DNA of 64,000 nt from Pagrus major (GCF_040436345.1 NC_133220.1:8322664-8386663), one strand, 5' to 3'; numbered from the stretch's first letter, positions 10,660 to 23,175 are shown. The notes: a model not told the origin generated them from the sequence alone. Numbers and translations: made by a program.

Positions 10660-13251
10660 CTTGCAGAGTGAGTGTCCTTCATACATGTGGAAGCGACCCT
10701 GCATGCACACGCACGTCTTCCCCTTAAGCTCCCCGAAAACCAGCCGACCAGCATGACCCTGCACTGAAACACACACACAGACAAACATTAACAGTGAACA
10801 ACAACCAACAGCTGTTGGTGGAGCGATGCTAGCAGTTTCCCCCTGTTTCCAGTCTTTGTGCTAAGCTAGGCTGAGCATGTCCTGACAGTTACTGCTCATA
10901 CATGTTGTAATCAGACAGACAGGCTTGTTATTTTTCTTTCTTTTCTTCACCAGCTGGTGTTGAAGCTAACTTTGCTCCACATACAATCATTTCATAATCA
11001 GGAGTTATGATATATTTCTGTTTGAGGGGTTAATGAATAAAAGCCTGATTGATCAATAATCTGCTGGAGTACCTGTGCTCTGTGGGAAGCCCGGTATGTC
11101 AGAATAAGCGAAGGAGTCTTGACACTTCAGGGTGTCGGCGAGCATGCCCAGTCCAGACCCGCAGATGATCGCCACCTGGGGGCGGTGCTTCGTCTGAGAC
11201 ATCAACCAATCGGCTGTCTTCTGGTATTCGTCATGACTGCAGACAGGAAGAAGAGAAGACAAGGGGATTATTTATTTTTTGGTATTTATTTTTAGGAGGA
11301 ATTTATTCATTTAACGGTGAACTGAGACAGATCTGATCAAGTGATGCATCATCATCATCATCATCATCATGACCGGAGAAAAATGTCTTTTTTTGCGGGC
11401 AGAGCGTGTGAACTGTGACGTTGAGTAAGAATGATCAGGTCTAAGTTGAATCAGGAGGTAGAGCTCTGCAGTATGTAATTGACCTTAAAATTCAGTTTGG
11501 TTTAGATAATGTGGTTAAACTGTGGGTATTCTGACCACCTGACAGCTCGTGCTGTCGTCCAGCTGGACTTCATGATGCTGCCAGGTTCACATTTCAGTGT
11601 GGAGACGAAAACCGACGAATGATTGTCAAAAAGTATTGTTGTTTACCTTTCTTAAGTATCTCGGTGAAATGTGAATGGAAGAGTTTGACATTTTGGGGTT
11701 CTGATGAGAAGATACCACTCTCATATCTGCCTTTTAAATATGCAGCTTCAGGCAGCAGCTGGGTTAGCTTAGCATTAGCCTTGAGACACCTGGCTAACAA
11801 AATCCCATTACCAGCACCTCTAAAGCTCACTCATTTATATCTCATTAATCAGTAATCATGTGCCAGACCGTTTCTTTGCAGGAACCAGTAACTTCCTGGA
11901 GTCTCTTTGAAATTATTTCTTATCGTAAACAGCGATACATGACTCACTTCTACGTTTTGTATCATCATGAAACTCCCCAAACATCAGACCAAACGAGTAA
12001 CAGCTGCATTAAAAGAAATATCTGGGTGTTTGATTTAGTCAGAAAGTTAACTACAACTCCCAAGGTGCATTTTGGCAAGAATCGTCCAATCATCGAGCTT
12101 GAAACTCTTCCACATGAGCTGCTAATGTTGGTTGGAAGCTAAAGATGAGGATAAGTATAAAATGTACATATATTTACATGTACATACTGTATGATGAGGG
12201 TAGACTGATCATTTTATTCTGCATTCTTCTGATTATTGAATCAGTGCTTTTGTAATCCAGTTGTTAATAAAATACAGTACATTAATCTACAAATGAGCCA
12301 CTTTGGCTCAGATGCAGAAGGCAATCTGCAAAGTTACCAGCGAGTAAAGTCATCAAATAAATGCAGCAATTAAAAAAGTACAATATTTGCCTCCGAAATG
12401 TAGTTGAAGTATAAAGTAGAAGAAAATGGAAATACTCGACAGTACTTGGGTGAATGTACTTAGTTACATTCCATCACTGAGTATTTAGAGCCTTCTGCTG
12501 TGCCAAAGTATCAAAACATGTTTTAATAAATGTGTCATAAAAGAAACCTATGAGGTCGTTACATCGACAGATAGAGACCGGTGGGACTTAATCATGAGTC
12601 CCTCGTTATTACAAGATTTGAAGGCTGCCTACTCAAACTACATTTTGGTACCTCAGCAGGTGAGTACCTCTCGTATTACTTTGATTATCCAGAGATTTTC
12701 CTGTTCGTTTCCTTACTGTACGCCTCAAAACATAACTGTGACATATGTTAGACCAAAACGACTTAATAGGTTCTGCAGAATATCAGTGTTGTCACATCAT
12801 TTTCTCCAGTACTGTACCCTGTGGTAGCTCCTCTAAAATACCCAGGTTTTACTCCTCTGTTCTCCACAGTCTTGTACCATTTGGCACCGGCAAGTGTTTT
12901 ATTTTCACCTGATTCACAGAGCGAAATTACACTGTAAAAGTTAAAAATCTGTTTTATAAAGTGAAGAAAAAAACATTGTTTTTCTAAATTTTCCTCTAAT
13001 CTGATTTCTAAAATGGATCTTTTCAGGCTTCGGAAAATGATTGAAAACAAACAAAACAAAACAGAAAAAAGCAACTTGTTGGTTGAAGTGCTCACAGTGG
13101 AAATATGCAGTGACGAGCTGACACAAGCCAAAACATTCAGTCAGCACCGGTCCAGTATGTTGAGTTAATAAAACATACAGCTGCTTTAGAAGAGACACAA
13201 CACAGATGTAATAAAGCTGTTTTCTTACCTGATCTGTTCTTTGCTGTGCAT
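8585..13251 (-). CDS. pnp: Purine nucleoside phosphorylase (trimeric PNP)
   Basis: Cytosolic purine-salvage enzyme that phosphorolyses inosine and guanosine to free base and ribose 1-phosphate. Seven exons give 295 residues (human 289): 13229-13251, 11073-11236, 10660-10763, 9713-9888, 9312-9502, 8913-8992 and 8585-8734. All phases are consistent and the frame ends at TGA. Visible landmarks are the phosphate-binding GSGLG (Ser35), [20 protein letters not shown] (Tyr90), [30 protein letters not shown] (Phe202/Glu203), LITNK (Asn245) and NHEGVLE (His259). The positions match human Ser33, Tyr88, Phe200, Glu201, Asn243 and His257, so the protein should be active. The start sits in a short 8-codon first exon, and a minus-strand CCAAT box lies just upstream. 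The teleost paralogue (several pnp copies exist in fish) cannot be fixed from sequence alone. Confidence 0.96.
8750..8820. repeat. (TCAA)n microsatellite in pnp intron 6
   Basis: Near-perfect tetranucleotide run whose inner end lies about 15 bases from the intron 6 acceptor of pnp (AG at 8735-8736). It occupies the expected branch-point and pyrimidine-tract zone. Confidence 0.9.
9100..9260. repeat. Dispersed repeat in pnp intron 5
   Basis: The segment 'gctagctgcacggctaac...gcagctacagttagc' closely matches the first 60 bases of the window. It belongs to a short dispersed element with gctaac/gttagc words that I recall from fish genomes. Confidence 0.45.
9899..9928. repeat. (CAGA)n microsatellite in pnp intron 3
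   Basis: About seven CAGA units beginning 10 bases upstream of the exon 4 acceptor. Intron 3 is therefore another pnp intron whose 3' end abuts a simple repeat. Confidence 0.9.
10112..10657. repeat. Cluster of (TG)n/(CA)n tracts in pnp intron 3
   Basis: TG or CA runs at 10112-10162, 10262-10304, 10399-10428 and 10619-10657. The last begins 3 bases inside the exon 3 donor, which reads GTACACACAC on the minus strand. Confidence 0.9.
10795..10870. repeat. Fragment related to family A repeat
   Basis: The words 'gctagcagtttccccctgtttccagtctttgtgctaagc' in part match the core shared by the copies near 320 and 42840. It is a short fragment in pnp intron 2. Confidence 0.4.
11600..11900. repeat. Dispersed MITE-like element (family A), copy 2
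   Basis: Opposite orientation to the copy at 200-460. 'cagcacctctaaagc' near 11813-11827 is the complement of the copy 1 word. It lies in pnp intron 1 and accounts for the open frames called there on both strands. Confidence 0.5.
12400..12482. repeat. Short dispersed repeat (family B, tacttagttac type)
   Basis: The text 'gaaatactcgacagtacttgggtgaatgtacttagttac' in part resembles 37380-37450 and a fish repeat with alternating agtactt words. It lies in pnp intron 1. Confidence 0.4.
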
Positions 13252-13404
13252 GATGGACGGATGACAGACGACTGACGATGATGGTGAATATACAGCAGAC
13301 AGATGTGTGTGTGTGTGTGTGCAAGTGTGTGTGTGTACAAGTGTGTGTTGATGGAGGGACAGTCAGAGTGTGGCCAGCTGATGCCGACCGGCCTACATAT
13401 TTAC

Positions 13405-13432
13405 TGGTCACATGCTCCTGATTGGTCGACAA
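13405..13432 (-). promoter_or_regulatory. pnp upstream promoter element (CCAAT box)
   Basis: The minus strand reads CGACCAATCAGG about 175 bases upstream of the pnp ATG, next to (TG)n tracts. No TATA box is evident. This is a plausible proximal promoter by position only. Confidence 0.35.
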
Positions 13433-13480
13433 CTCGTCCATTCATCCGCTGCAGCCAATGGGACTACAGTGTTGTAGGAA

Positions 13481-13484
<4 letters not shown>

Positions 13485-13518
<34 letters not shown>

Positions 13519-13617
13519 GGGTTGTGTAAGTGGCATCTACTTTTGCGTCACACCCCCGCTGACAGTAATGTGATTTTACTTCAATGTTAACTCACTCTAA
13601 CTATGATCCTGATGCTG

Positions 13618-13680
<63 letters not shown>
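13485..13680. repeat. (TG)n and (CA)n microsatellites upstream of pnp
   Basis: TG run at 13485-13515 and an uninterrupted 60-base CA run at 13621-13680. They are complementary in sequence and about 100 bases apart. Confidence 0.95.
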
Positions 13681-13685
<5 letters not shown>

Positions 13686-13812
13686 AGTCAGTCAGCTGTG
13701 ACTGTATCGTGACCTTAAAGTAAACACATAAAATGAAACAGCCAGCAGTCCCTCAGATATCATGGTGTACAAAGGTGGATTTCTGGAAGACATGTATTTA
13801 AGTCATCACATT

Positions 13813-14142
13813 AGTGTTGTAGTACTCGAGACCGGTCTCAAGACCATTTTTTGAGGTTCTCGGTCTTGTCTTGGAATTGAGGGCATTTTTACTCGGTCTT
13901 GTCTGGCTTTCTGTCCATGCCTTACTGATAAGAGTGAAAAAGGACCCTCTCAAAAACAGCTAATAACTTCAAATCATTGGTACTGTAAAGACTTCCCCAG
14001 CTAAAAAAAAGAAAACTCACATTTTGATGTTTTGTTATGATTTTCCTTTGATATATATGGTCTTGGCCTTGTCTCGGTCTCGGTACTCTCTGGTCTCGGT
14101 AATGTCTTGGTCTCGGTTGGTGCGGTCTTGACTACAACACTA
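13813..14142. mobile_element. Non-autonomous DNA transposon (MITE) with 9-bp target duplication
   Basis: Termini AGTGTTGTAGT (13813-13823) and ACTACAACACT (14131-14141) are perfect 11-bp inverted repeats. They are flanked by direct copies of CATCACATT at 13804-13812 and 14143-14151. The inside is built from GGTCTCGGTCTTG-like words and has no coding capacity. An 8-9 bp duplication suggests the hAT or Mutator superfamilies. The class is inferred; the ends are seen directly. Confidence 0.85.
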
Positions 14143-14151
14143 CATCACATT

Positions 14152-17100
14152 TAATTCATGACGTCTAATGTTTTCTTATACAATTTGTATATATATTTTG
14201 TCTTCTTTGTATTTTTAAAAAATGTTTTTCTATATTTTCTGGATCATGGTCGCGTCTGTTTAAATAAATGCGATCAGCCACTATCGATGATGTACGAGGG
14301 TCTTGTCACATTTCATGGGGGGGATTTAACTTTGGTCTGAGGGTCAAGGAGGCGCTCGAGAACGAGGGGTAGGGGTGAGTCTGCACCATTTGAAGGAATT
14401 TTCTATAAATTGAACTTCTTGACTGTGGTTGTGGTCTTTTATACAGCTCGAGAAAATCTTATTTATGAATATTTACGATTAAATTAAATAATGATCATTC
14501 CAAACACAGCTGATGCAATTTCAGCTGAAAGCCTCTGGTAGCAATGAGGAACTGCAACCCTCACAGTCCTTTCTGAGTATGCATGTTGCATATTATCACT
14601 ATTATAGTAGCTTGAATTTCAGGAATTTGCTATTTTTTGTTTCAACTTTTTTATTTGTCACAAGTAATTTACTGCGAATGCAAACATATAATAAAGACAG
14701 GATATTGAAGCTGCGTTTCTAATTCTTCCTTGTTACGTATACTATAGCTCATCATTTATATAATGCTCCCTGTTGTGAGTGTTTTTAGGTCAGTGTGTTA
14801 CGAGTGACAATGTTCGCCTTGTGGGTGAGAGCTGTTGTCTGTCTTATTTTGAGACATATGACGCGTTCTGGTGGTTTGAGTGAGTTTTGGAGGTGGGATG
14901 GCTGAGATGCAGGAGATATAACATTTTATAACTTCATTCAATGATTTGGGTGAAAGTAGATCACGTTAAGACGAGAAAATATTGTCATGTTTTCCCTCTG
15001 ATGTCTTTCCGCTGCTCTGCCTCAACTCTGGACCCTAAGTGCTAACTACTGCTAACCAGCCAAACGATAGAGGCCAGCTACAGAACTGAGGTGATTTATG
15101 GACAGATACCGGTAGCTTTGTTGCTAAAGTAACCACTAACTAACCGCTGCTAAATGAACTGCACTTAAGTAGTTAGTTCAGTCAGCCGTGCAACTAGTTT
15201 CGTCCCTATTTGCTGACCAAACCCTGCGGGGAAACCATCTCGGTACTTTATTCCCCGTCTTCAAACTGGCCTCCGTCTTTCTCGGACACTGTGTTATTCC
15301 CCTCCAGTCCGGCCATGTTCACTGAGAATGCCAGTACATGGAGAGTTAACGATAAATAATAAATATCAATAAATAAATATATGCAATAGCTGCCTGTTCT
15401 TCCAAGTAATACGTAAATATGCCAAAAAGCAGCACTCCACTGTACGCTAGCCACCATCTAATGTCAGTAAAAACCTGCACAGCACACGCTCACCAGCAAT
15501 ATTCTGCCAGAATAAAACATTATACAGACACGGGCCTTTAATCAGAGTTATATTTGACTACCTGAACCTTGTTAACCCTGTTAGGTTCAGGCGTAGACTC
15601 AATTTATGCATTTAGCCAGTCAGAGACGAGATGTGACGGCCTAACGAGCAGCAGCTCGTCGGTCACTTCTGTTTCAATTGAAACTACACATCGAGTCTTA
15701 TGACCATTTACACACTTCACATGTTCCTCTGCTGCAGCTCTGATCAGCTGCTGCTAATGAAGCTCATGTGGGTCTGATGGAGAACAGCCAGAGTCGGACT
15801 GGACCCAGAGCTGAACTTCGACTGGAGGGACCTCGTCAACCAAACTGAAAACCACAAACATCAAAAACTGAGCTTCAGCACACGTCCACCTGCAGAGAGC
15901 TGATCATAACGTTGTCTCATAACTCTGATGTCCTCCTGGCTGAAAATACAACAGATAAAACTGTCCGTCTCTGAACTTTAGTGAGTCTCGTCTCGTGCCA
16001 CTGTGTGTTTGTGTGCGTGTGTGCGTGCATGAGTGTGTGTGTGTGTGTTAACAGAGGCCGCGTGGAAGCTGGTTAGCAGGTTAATGAGCAGAGCACAGCT
16101 GGCGGTTAGAGACACACCGGCAGAAAGACAGACTGATAGCTGGGATGTTATATAAAAAATACTGATACAGATGTTCACGGCAGCCACAGGAGATATTGAT
16201 CCATTCACCATCCATCGGGCACCGTCATCAGGGCAAAATTTCAATTTCAAAATTTGACTCATGATTTACCCAAATACCTGCCAAATTAATGACTTTTCCG
16301 TCCAACGCAATCATCAGAGAGGAAGTGTTGGCAACACACATCTCAGGAAACCAGAGAGATGTTTGAAAACACATTTTCTTTTTCTTTTGTCGGGACGATG
16401 CTCTGCTGTCGGTCTGGTCAGGATTAGGCACAAGAAAAGATCATGTTTTGGTTTACTGTGGTTGCAGTTCGGTCGCTACAAACCGGCTGAAACATGTCCC
16501 GACGTCACGTTAAAGCAACAAAATGAATCTTTCTCTAAAATAATAGTTGATCGTTGAGTGTCTTTGGATTGGTGATGGACCAGAGCCAGAGCCACCATCC
16601 CCTCCACCTAAAAATGCTGGTATGATGTGCATGATGCGTACAAATCTGAACGTATCTGTGGTTTGCAGAAACTTTTGCACGCTGGGCTGTCCCATCATAC
16701 CCAACCCTACCTCTTGTACATTGCAAATTAGTAAATGATAGCGTGCTGACACACTGAACTAATTTTTTTAAGTATGTGTTTACTTTCAGGTGACAAAAGC
16801 CTCTAGTGGCCACAGTAATGATGACGGGCGCAAAGGAGGAAGTCAGGCAATGTTACTTTTGAATAATAAACTCTGCATTGGGAGGAGATTGGGGAGGAGT
16901 GATAGGTCAACAAAACACAGAGGAGTGCTGTTCATTTTGTGAAGTGCGAGTCATTAGGGACAAATTTTAACTACATTTTGAAAATCCACAACAGTTGTGT
17001 GCAGAAGGTGGCGCTAATTCTCCAGTCAGGTAATATTAGCATCGTGGAAACATAACTTTTTAAATCATTAAGACGGCTTAATACACAGAGCGCCCAAAGA

Positions 17101-19590
17101 TTTAATGCATCTGAAGTCATTTCCTGCAAAATTCTGATGAATCTTCTGCTGAAGATTTTGACCAATAGATTTTACTTTAAGTTGTATGTCACAGGTTGAT
17201 TTACTGATATGTTCAATGTTTCTCAGCTGCTCTCTGTTCTGGATGCTGCGTCTGTGTGTGTTTAATGCTCAGCTGAACGCTGGACATTACTGCGTTCCTT
17301 CACCTCAGTCAAAATGTGAAAAATGTGACTGCGTCCATTAAAATGTCATTCAGATGTTTGGCATTCTTGGACGTATGTGATGTACAAGCAGTCTGACGCG
17401 TCTCAGGATTTATGTTCCTGCTGCCTCAGCTTGATGAGGCCAGAAAGGTACTTCACACAACACAAACTATCAGTGTGTGAGTCCGTGTCTCGGCCTCTTA
17501 ACTGTCACCAATGAATTCTAGTTTCAAACTAACACAGTTTGATGTTGAGATGAGGCGCGAACCCAACCAGAAAATTACCCGTCGGACATGCAGCCTCAGG
17601 AACTGCGGTTTCCCTGTTGAGCTGCCCGACATCCTCCTGCCTGACATTAACAGATGCTTTCCTGATGTGCTAACAGTGTAACACAAACTCGACACTAGCG
17701 ATTTTTAGCTGCTGACTGTTTTCGTCAGTGTGCACTCCCGTGAACGATGACTCTTGGATTTTATTAGTTTTTTCTATCAGGTGAGGATTTCCTTTAAACG
17801 TGGGCTCATATTTACAGGCAACTTATATTTAACCCTTCAAATGTTTTATTATGCAACAATCAAAACATAACTTCACTAAACTTTTAAGCTGCAGTTCAGT
17901 CTGTGCTGAGCTGTTACTATTATGTTATTATAGTTATTATTAAGTGGCAGCTTTGTTTTCTCTTGACGGCCACATTGTTTTCTGTCTCTGTGTAAGTGGG
18001 ACAAACTCTGCAGCGGCTGACGTGTGTCAATAAAAACAACGTGAGTGTGTAAAACTCTCCTGAACACGTCAGAGGATTCTTCAGATTCTCCGTGAGGCGA
18101 CTCAGACCGTCTGCTGGATGTTTTCAGGCCGATGAAGGAAAGTTTTATTTTGCGTCTGACTCTGAGGGAAACTTTGTGATAAAAACAGTTTGCGTGTGTT
18201 TCTTTTCTGTCAGTGTGACGTCTGAATGACACAGCAGGAACCACAGAGAGAGAGACAGAAGATGAGGTTAATAATAATAACACTAACGTAAAATAAATCT
18301 AATAAAATAATATCCTACAATAACTTATTTTTCTGGTTCAATCGTGCTTAAAAAGTGCTTTTTGTGCCCTAAATTTACCCGCCGTGAGAAAACTCCAGGC
18401 TCTCTGTGTGTTGTGTAACTAAATATTCACATGTCCTCACGTGTGGCTTCATTCCTCTCTTGACTTTTGCTAATGTGAAGCAGGATATCACTGATTTGAC
18501 TTGAATAGTCCCACAATTAAATGGGGTCAAAGGTCAACATTTAGCCTATTAAGTTTCCCATTCCGTCTTAAATTGGGCCGCTGGTGATCAGGATCTGTGT
18601 GTTCGTCATGTGAGCAGCAAACTCTAATCAGAGGGACACTGCTGCGGACCATGTGGTCACTGAGCCGGGGCGGACACGGGAAGTCCAGACAGCATCCCGG
18701 AGATTAAGACCAGATTGAAGAAATGTGCCGCTCATGATTTTTGTCCTTTGAGTCAGGACGTCGTGTGAGCTTCATATGTAGAGAGGTGGAGGTGTGGAGG
18801 TCGGAGTTTTGGGTTGAGTATTTAGATCCGTTAATTAAATAAAAGTACTCGAGCTTCCCGCAGTAAAACAGAAATATTCAAGTAAATGAATTGATGAATA
18901 CTATTACACATGATGAAGGTTATTGGCTACAGATACATGTTTTGTGGTACAAAGAGGAAGCCCTGCAGGACTGTGAGGCTCTGCACGCCCCTCAGCCTTC
19001 CCGAAGAACAAAATAATAGTCACAGAGACGCCTGCAGCTTCACAACCCAAATTATTCGTGCGGATGACTTGTGACGATCAGCTCACGGTCACAAGTTTGG
19101 AAACCAGCTAGTTTCTGACCGCCTACAGTGAACCAGCTTCAACAATTCACACATTGTCTGGTTACCTTCACTACATTTAATCCTACAATGAATCTGTAAT
19201 CTGTGTATCTGTCAGGAGACGTTAGAGCCCGGTTCGGTTGGATGATAATATCGGCCGATATCTTTTTCTTGGGGGAGATTATAAAGCAGAAAAAGATGAT
19301 TTGGGGTAATTTGCAATTGTCAACTACTATTTCCGCAAACTGACGTCATTTGAGACAATAACATTTACTGTTAAACTGTAAAATATCCTTCAAACGTCAC
19401 GTATCTTTGTCACAAGCTTTTGATATCCACATTTTAGGGATTACATTTTTGATTTTTCACTCCAGCATATCTGTACCGACATCAGCCCCAAACATCAAGT
19501 ATCAACCAGGCTCTACATGTAATAATAACATCTAGTGTGTAATTATAGTATTTTAAGAAAAGCGCACATAATTTCTGAAAACTTGGAAAC
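14152..19590. other. Intergenic sequence without recognisable genes
   Basis: About 5.4 kb of mostly unique, AT-leaning sequence with no motif-bearing open frame and no long repeat. A 135-codon minus-strand frame at 17876-18283 has no splice partner or recognisable domain. Confidence 0.5.
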
Positions 19591-19599
19591 TTTGGGGAA

Positions 19600-19915
19600 A
19601 AAAACAATCACAGGCAATGAGCGACAAAATGAAGACATTTTGATAAAGAGAGGTTTTTTTTTTTTTTTGAAACGCAGACATTATGGTGTAGTGAGGACAT
19701 TTTGTTGAAGTGAAGACATTTGGAGAGTTTTGTTAAGTGAAAAAATCTTTCAAAATTTAAAGTAAATGATTTTTTATTAGCTAAAGACATTTTTCATAAA
19801 GTCAGAACATTTCTGTAAGGACATTTCAGTAAAGTAAGGACATATTTCTTAAATAAAGACGTTTTTTTAAAGTGAAGACATCGTTTTGTAAAGTGAGGAC
19901 ATTTTATATAATAGT
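19600..19915. repeat. Degenerate minisatellite built on 'aagtgaggacattttg'
   Basis: Roughly ten diverged, irregularly spaced copies of an (A)AGTGARGACATTTT(G) motif. Spacing of about 20-35 bases suggests an old tandem array. Confidence 0.6.
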
Positions 19916-20013
19916 ATTGTATAACATGTAAAGTAAAGATACTTTGACAGCATTCGAACAACATTTAAACACATTCAACTGCTTGTTCACATTTCTTAAA
20001 CAGGAGCAAATTG

Positions 20014-20057
20014 GTGTGTGTGTGAGTGTGTGTGAGTGTGTGTGTGAGTGTGTGTGC

Positions 20058-20102
<45 letters not shown>
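20014..20102. repeat. (TG)n-(GA)n compound microsatellite
   Basis: Interrupted TG run followed directly by a (GA)n run at about 20071-20102. Confidence 0.9.
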
Positions 20103-20104
<2 letters not shown>

Positions 20105-20237
20105 CTGACCTGGTGAGCTGGTGGACTTTGTCTCCCTCTGGTGGCTGTAAGTGTCTCTTCTTCACATCTCATTGAATCATCCTGGTGTCAGAAACAAACA
20201 GTGAACATTAATCACTCAGCTGCAGCTCAGAGTTCCT

Positions 20238-20276
20238 GTTGTTCATGTTGTTCATGTTGTTCACGTTGTTCATGTT
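20238..20276. repeat. 9-bp tandem repeat (GTTGTTCAT)n
   Basis: Four copies of GTTGTTCAT/GTTGTTCAC in direct order. Confidence 0.85.
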
Positions 20277-20650
20277 ACGCTGGTTTCATTGAGTCACCTG
20301 AGCCGTGACTTCAGAGTTTAAAGCAGAGCTTGTGAGTCTGTTAACAGCGTGTGATCTGACTGAAGTCCTTCACATCTGGAGCGTCTCACTGTCATTCATC
20401 AACAAAGAGAGTGTGTGTGTGTGTGTGTGTGCTGGGTTATTGGCGATTGTGTGTGTGTTGCATCATGCTGACATTCTGCGCAGCTCTCTCTTTCACACAC
20501 ACACACGCAGATGTGAGATAATTGGACTGGTAGAAAAACACTGTAAGAAAAAGTCAATTAGTTTTTCATCAATAATTCAGAGACAAACATCCTCTGACGA
20601 TGAACCTTCAACAAACCTCGCTGAAACTTTTTCATGCTGCTGAAACTCTT

Positions 20651-20684
<34 letters not shown>

Positions 20685-21239
20685 ATAATCAGCTCCTTCA
20701 TTTAAAATGGCTCATATATTGACTGCAGTTTGATTCATGCAACAGTGAAACAAAATGCTGCCGTCTGTTCTCTTCTCTGCTTGTTTTGTTGTGTGGAGAA
20801 ACGTCAGAATAAGAAGGGCGTACAGTCTTTATTATAACCTGCCACTGTGCTGTTTATGATAACACAAGAAGCTACTGACGTGTACTACAACCAGCTGACA
20901 GCAACAACACATTGTACAGATGTTTGTGAAATATAACCAGGAAACAGAAATAAGAGGATTTTCTCTATTTCTGGTTAATTAGACATCAACCAGCTGTGTT
21001 CCAGCTGTTCCAGTGTGAAGGTAACCAGCCTCTGTATGTCAGCTGAAAATCATGTTTCCTGTTTGTGTTTCCATCAGGTCTATAAAATGACATCAACCAT
21101 CATCTGCCTGCTGTGTGTGGTTTCAAGCTGTGAGGAGCAGCAATCCATGCTTGATAACAAATATTCAGGCCACAAAAATAAAGTACGTAAGATATTTTAA
21201 TTATTAGTTATTATACTGTCTCTTTCCTCAAAGGTTTAT

Positions 21240-21560
21240 TTCAAGGTTCAGCTTTGTTGTCATTAAACAATACAGGTTTGCAGGATGAACTGCAGCCATG
21301 CTACACACAGAAAATATAAAAACACATATCTAATATTTACAAATGACAACAAATTATATAAAAGTGGCAGCAAAGAAAGAAATGAAAAACGCAAACTAAA
21401 TTATATTTAGGAAGACGATATGAAGTTGGGTTTATATTACACACAAAATATATGTACAGTAAGTGCAATATCAGTGTAATATGTAAAAAAAAAAAGGCTT
21501 TTGGTGGCCTAAAGGCAGTGCAAATGTAAATATGTTTAGTCTAAAGAAAACTGGAATTGG
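21240..21560. repeat. Possible AT-rich dispersed repeat
   Basis: Contains the words 'tttgttgtcattaaac', 'aaatataaaaacacatat' and 'ggcagtgcaaatgtaa', which resemble an abundant fish element. No ends were identified. Confidence 0.25.
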
Positions 21561-21949
21561 GCTATTATACAAGGTAGTTATTTGTAATTTCTTAAACAGT
21601 GCTTAAAAAAATTAAATGAAGGATTTAATATCCAACACAAATATCCAGAGGACATGACCTCAGGCGGTAACTGCGGAGCTGAATTTATAGATTTGAGTGT
21701 TTTCTGAGAAACTGAATTAAATAAAATAACATTATGGCAAATGAGAGTCATGAAAATTAAATGATAAAACAAAAATGTCTTTGATTTCCTTCGAGTTTTA
21801 GTTTTTGAAGACGGCTGTCGTGTGGAACAGTAAGTACAAGTTCAAACTTTGTGGAAAGAAATGTGATGCAACTGAACAAACAGGCAATTATTCAAATTCA
21901 TGTTATTCTCATCTTCTGGATCTGCGTTCACCCTTAACTAGTTTCTCCT

Positions 21950-22500
21950 CCTTTGGCAGAAACGACTTCATGTAAATGTTTCCTCTAATTGCCTCTGACA
22001 GCGACTGGGAGAGACATTTTGCAGCTCGTCCACGCAGAACCTTTTTAACTGAGCCCTGTTTGAGGAGTTTCGTGCGTGTAGCTTCACAACTCCTCGCAGC
22101 ATTTCAATAGGATTCAGATCTGGGCTTTGACTGAACATTTCTTCTCTTCCAGACATTGTTTGGTGGATAATTATCCTGTTGCCAAGTTCCCTTCTTCAGT
22201 TCTGACTTCTGAACAGATGGCCTCGTGTTCTCCACAAGCACTTTCTTGTATCACAGAGAATTCATTGTTAATTTGATGATCATAAGTTGACCAGGAGGCA
22301 GCGAGGCAGCCCCATCATGCTGCACAGTGAGTGTGAGGATCTTCTGTGACTCAAGTTTTAGTCTTGCCTTGATGTTTTTTGCAGACAGCAGAGCTTTTCT
22401 CCTGCCTCACCTGTCAAACAGGTCAAATGTGTGCATTATCTTCCAAATAGTAGACTCCTGCATCCCACCATGACACTCTGGGGTTCGTAGAGACGTCCTC
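21950..22500 (-). mobile_element. Degenerate Tc1/mariner transposon relic
   Basis: A 62-codon minus-strand frame ends a decayed transposase. It keeps QSPDLNPIEM, the motif around the third catalytic acid of Tc1-like DDE transposases, followed by the typical C-terminal words LHARNSSNRAQLKRFC. Upstream (higher coordinates) the match continues with stops and frameshifts: minus-strand text around 22190-22230 resembles the QQDND region and 'catcatgctgcac' the HDG-type loop. Not functional. Termini not found. Confidence 0.75.
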
Positions 22501-23175
22501 TAGCGTCTTACGGTCGGCTCCAGGACCGGACAAGTTGGCAATAGATTTAAATCTTCTCCATTGTTTTACGCTCTCCCGGAAAGTGGAAATATTTAGTTCC
22601 AAGTTTAGTTTTAATCGTTATTTTTCACAGTAAAACTTTTGCACATCTGTGGATGGACAGGTGCGTAGGACAGGACCAAAGGAAGGGCAATAACTCCTGC
22701 ACACTGTTCACCTCTCCTGCAATCAAGAATTTATTTTGACAACATCATCACAATACGTGTGAGTGATGTCTGCAGGGGCTCAGTCTGCAGGTCCAGAGGG
22801 TGGATGTTTGGACTCAGCTGTAGTTTGATGAGTCGTTAATTAGCGTGGGATCTTGGGATTTGTTGTCTTCATTGTCAAACAATCACCAGTGCTGTTGAAA
22901 ATCTATTTGATGCAAATATTCCCAGATGAGGTGTTTTTACAGTGATTTTTATTCCCGTTACCTTGAGTAAAATATGGATTTTTCAAGGTTTGGCCAGTGT
23001 TGGAAAGAGGTGGGCTAATGAACAAGTTAACAAAGATGTTGTCATTTTTTAGATGTTTTAATGTGACACGTAACATCTTTAAAGCGTTTGTCAGACTTAT
23101 ACACATCTATATTTATCTTCATGGACTGCACCTACTTTTTCACATGACTGTGTGACATCATGGCAGTATGAGGTC

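Noticed and set aside
17876-18283. 135-codon minus-strand open frame
   Set aside because: No recognisable domain, no splice partner and ordinary intergenic composition. Length alone is not evidence.
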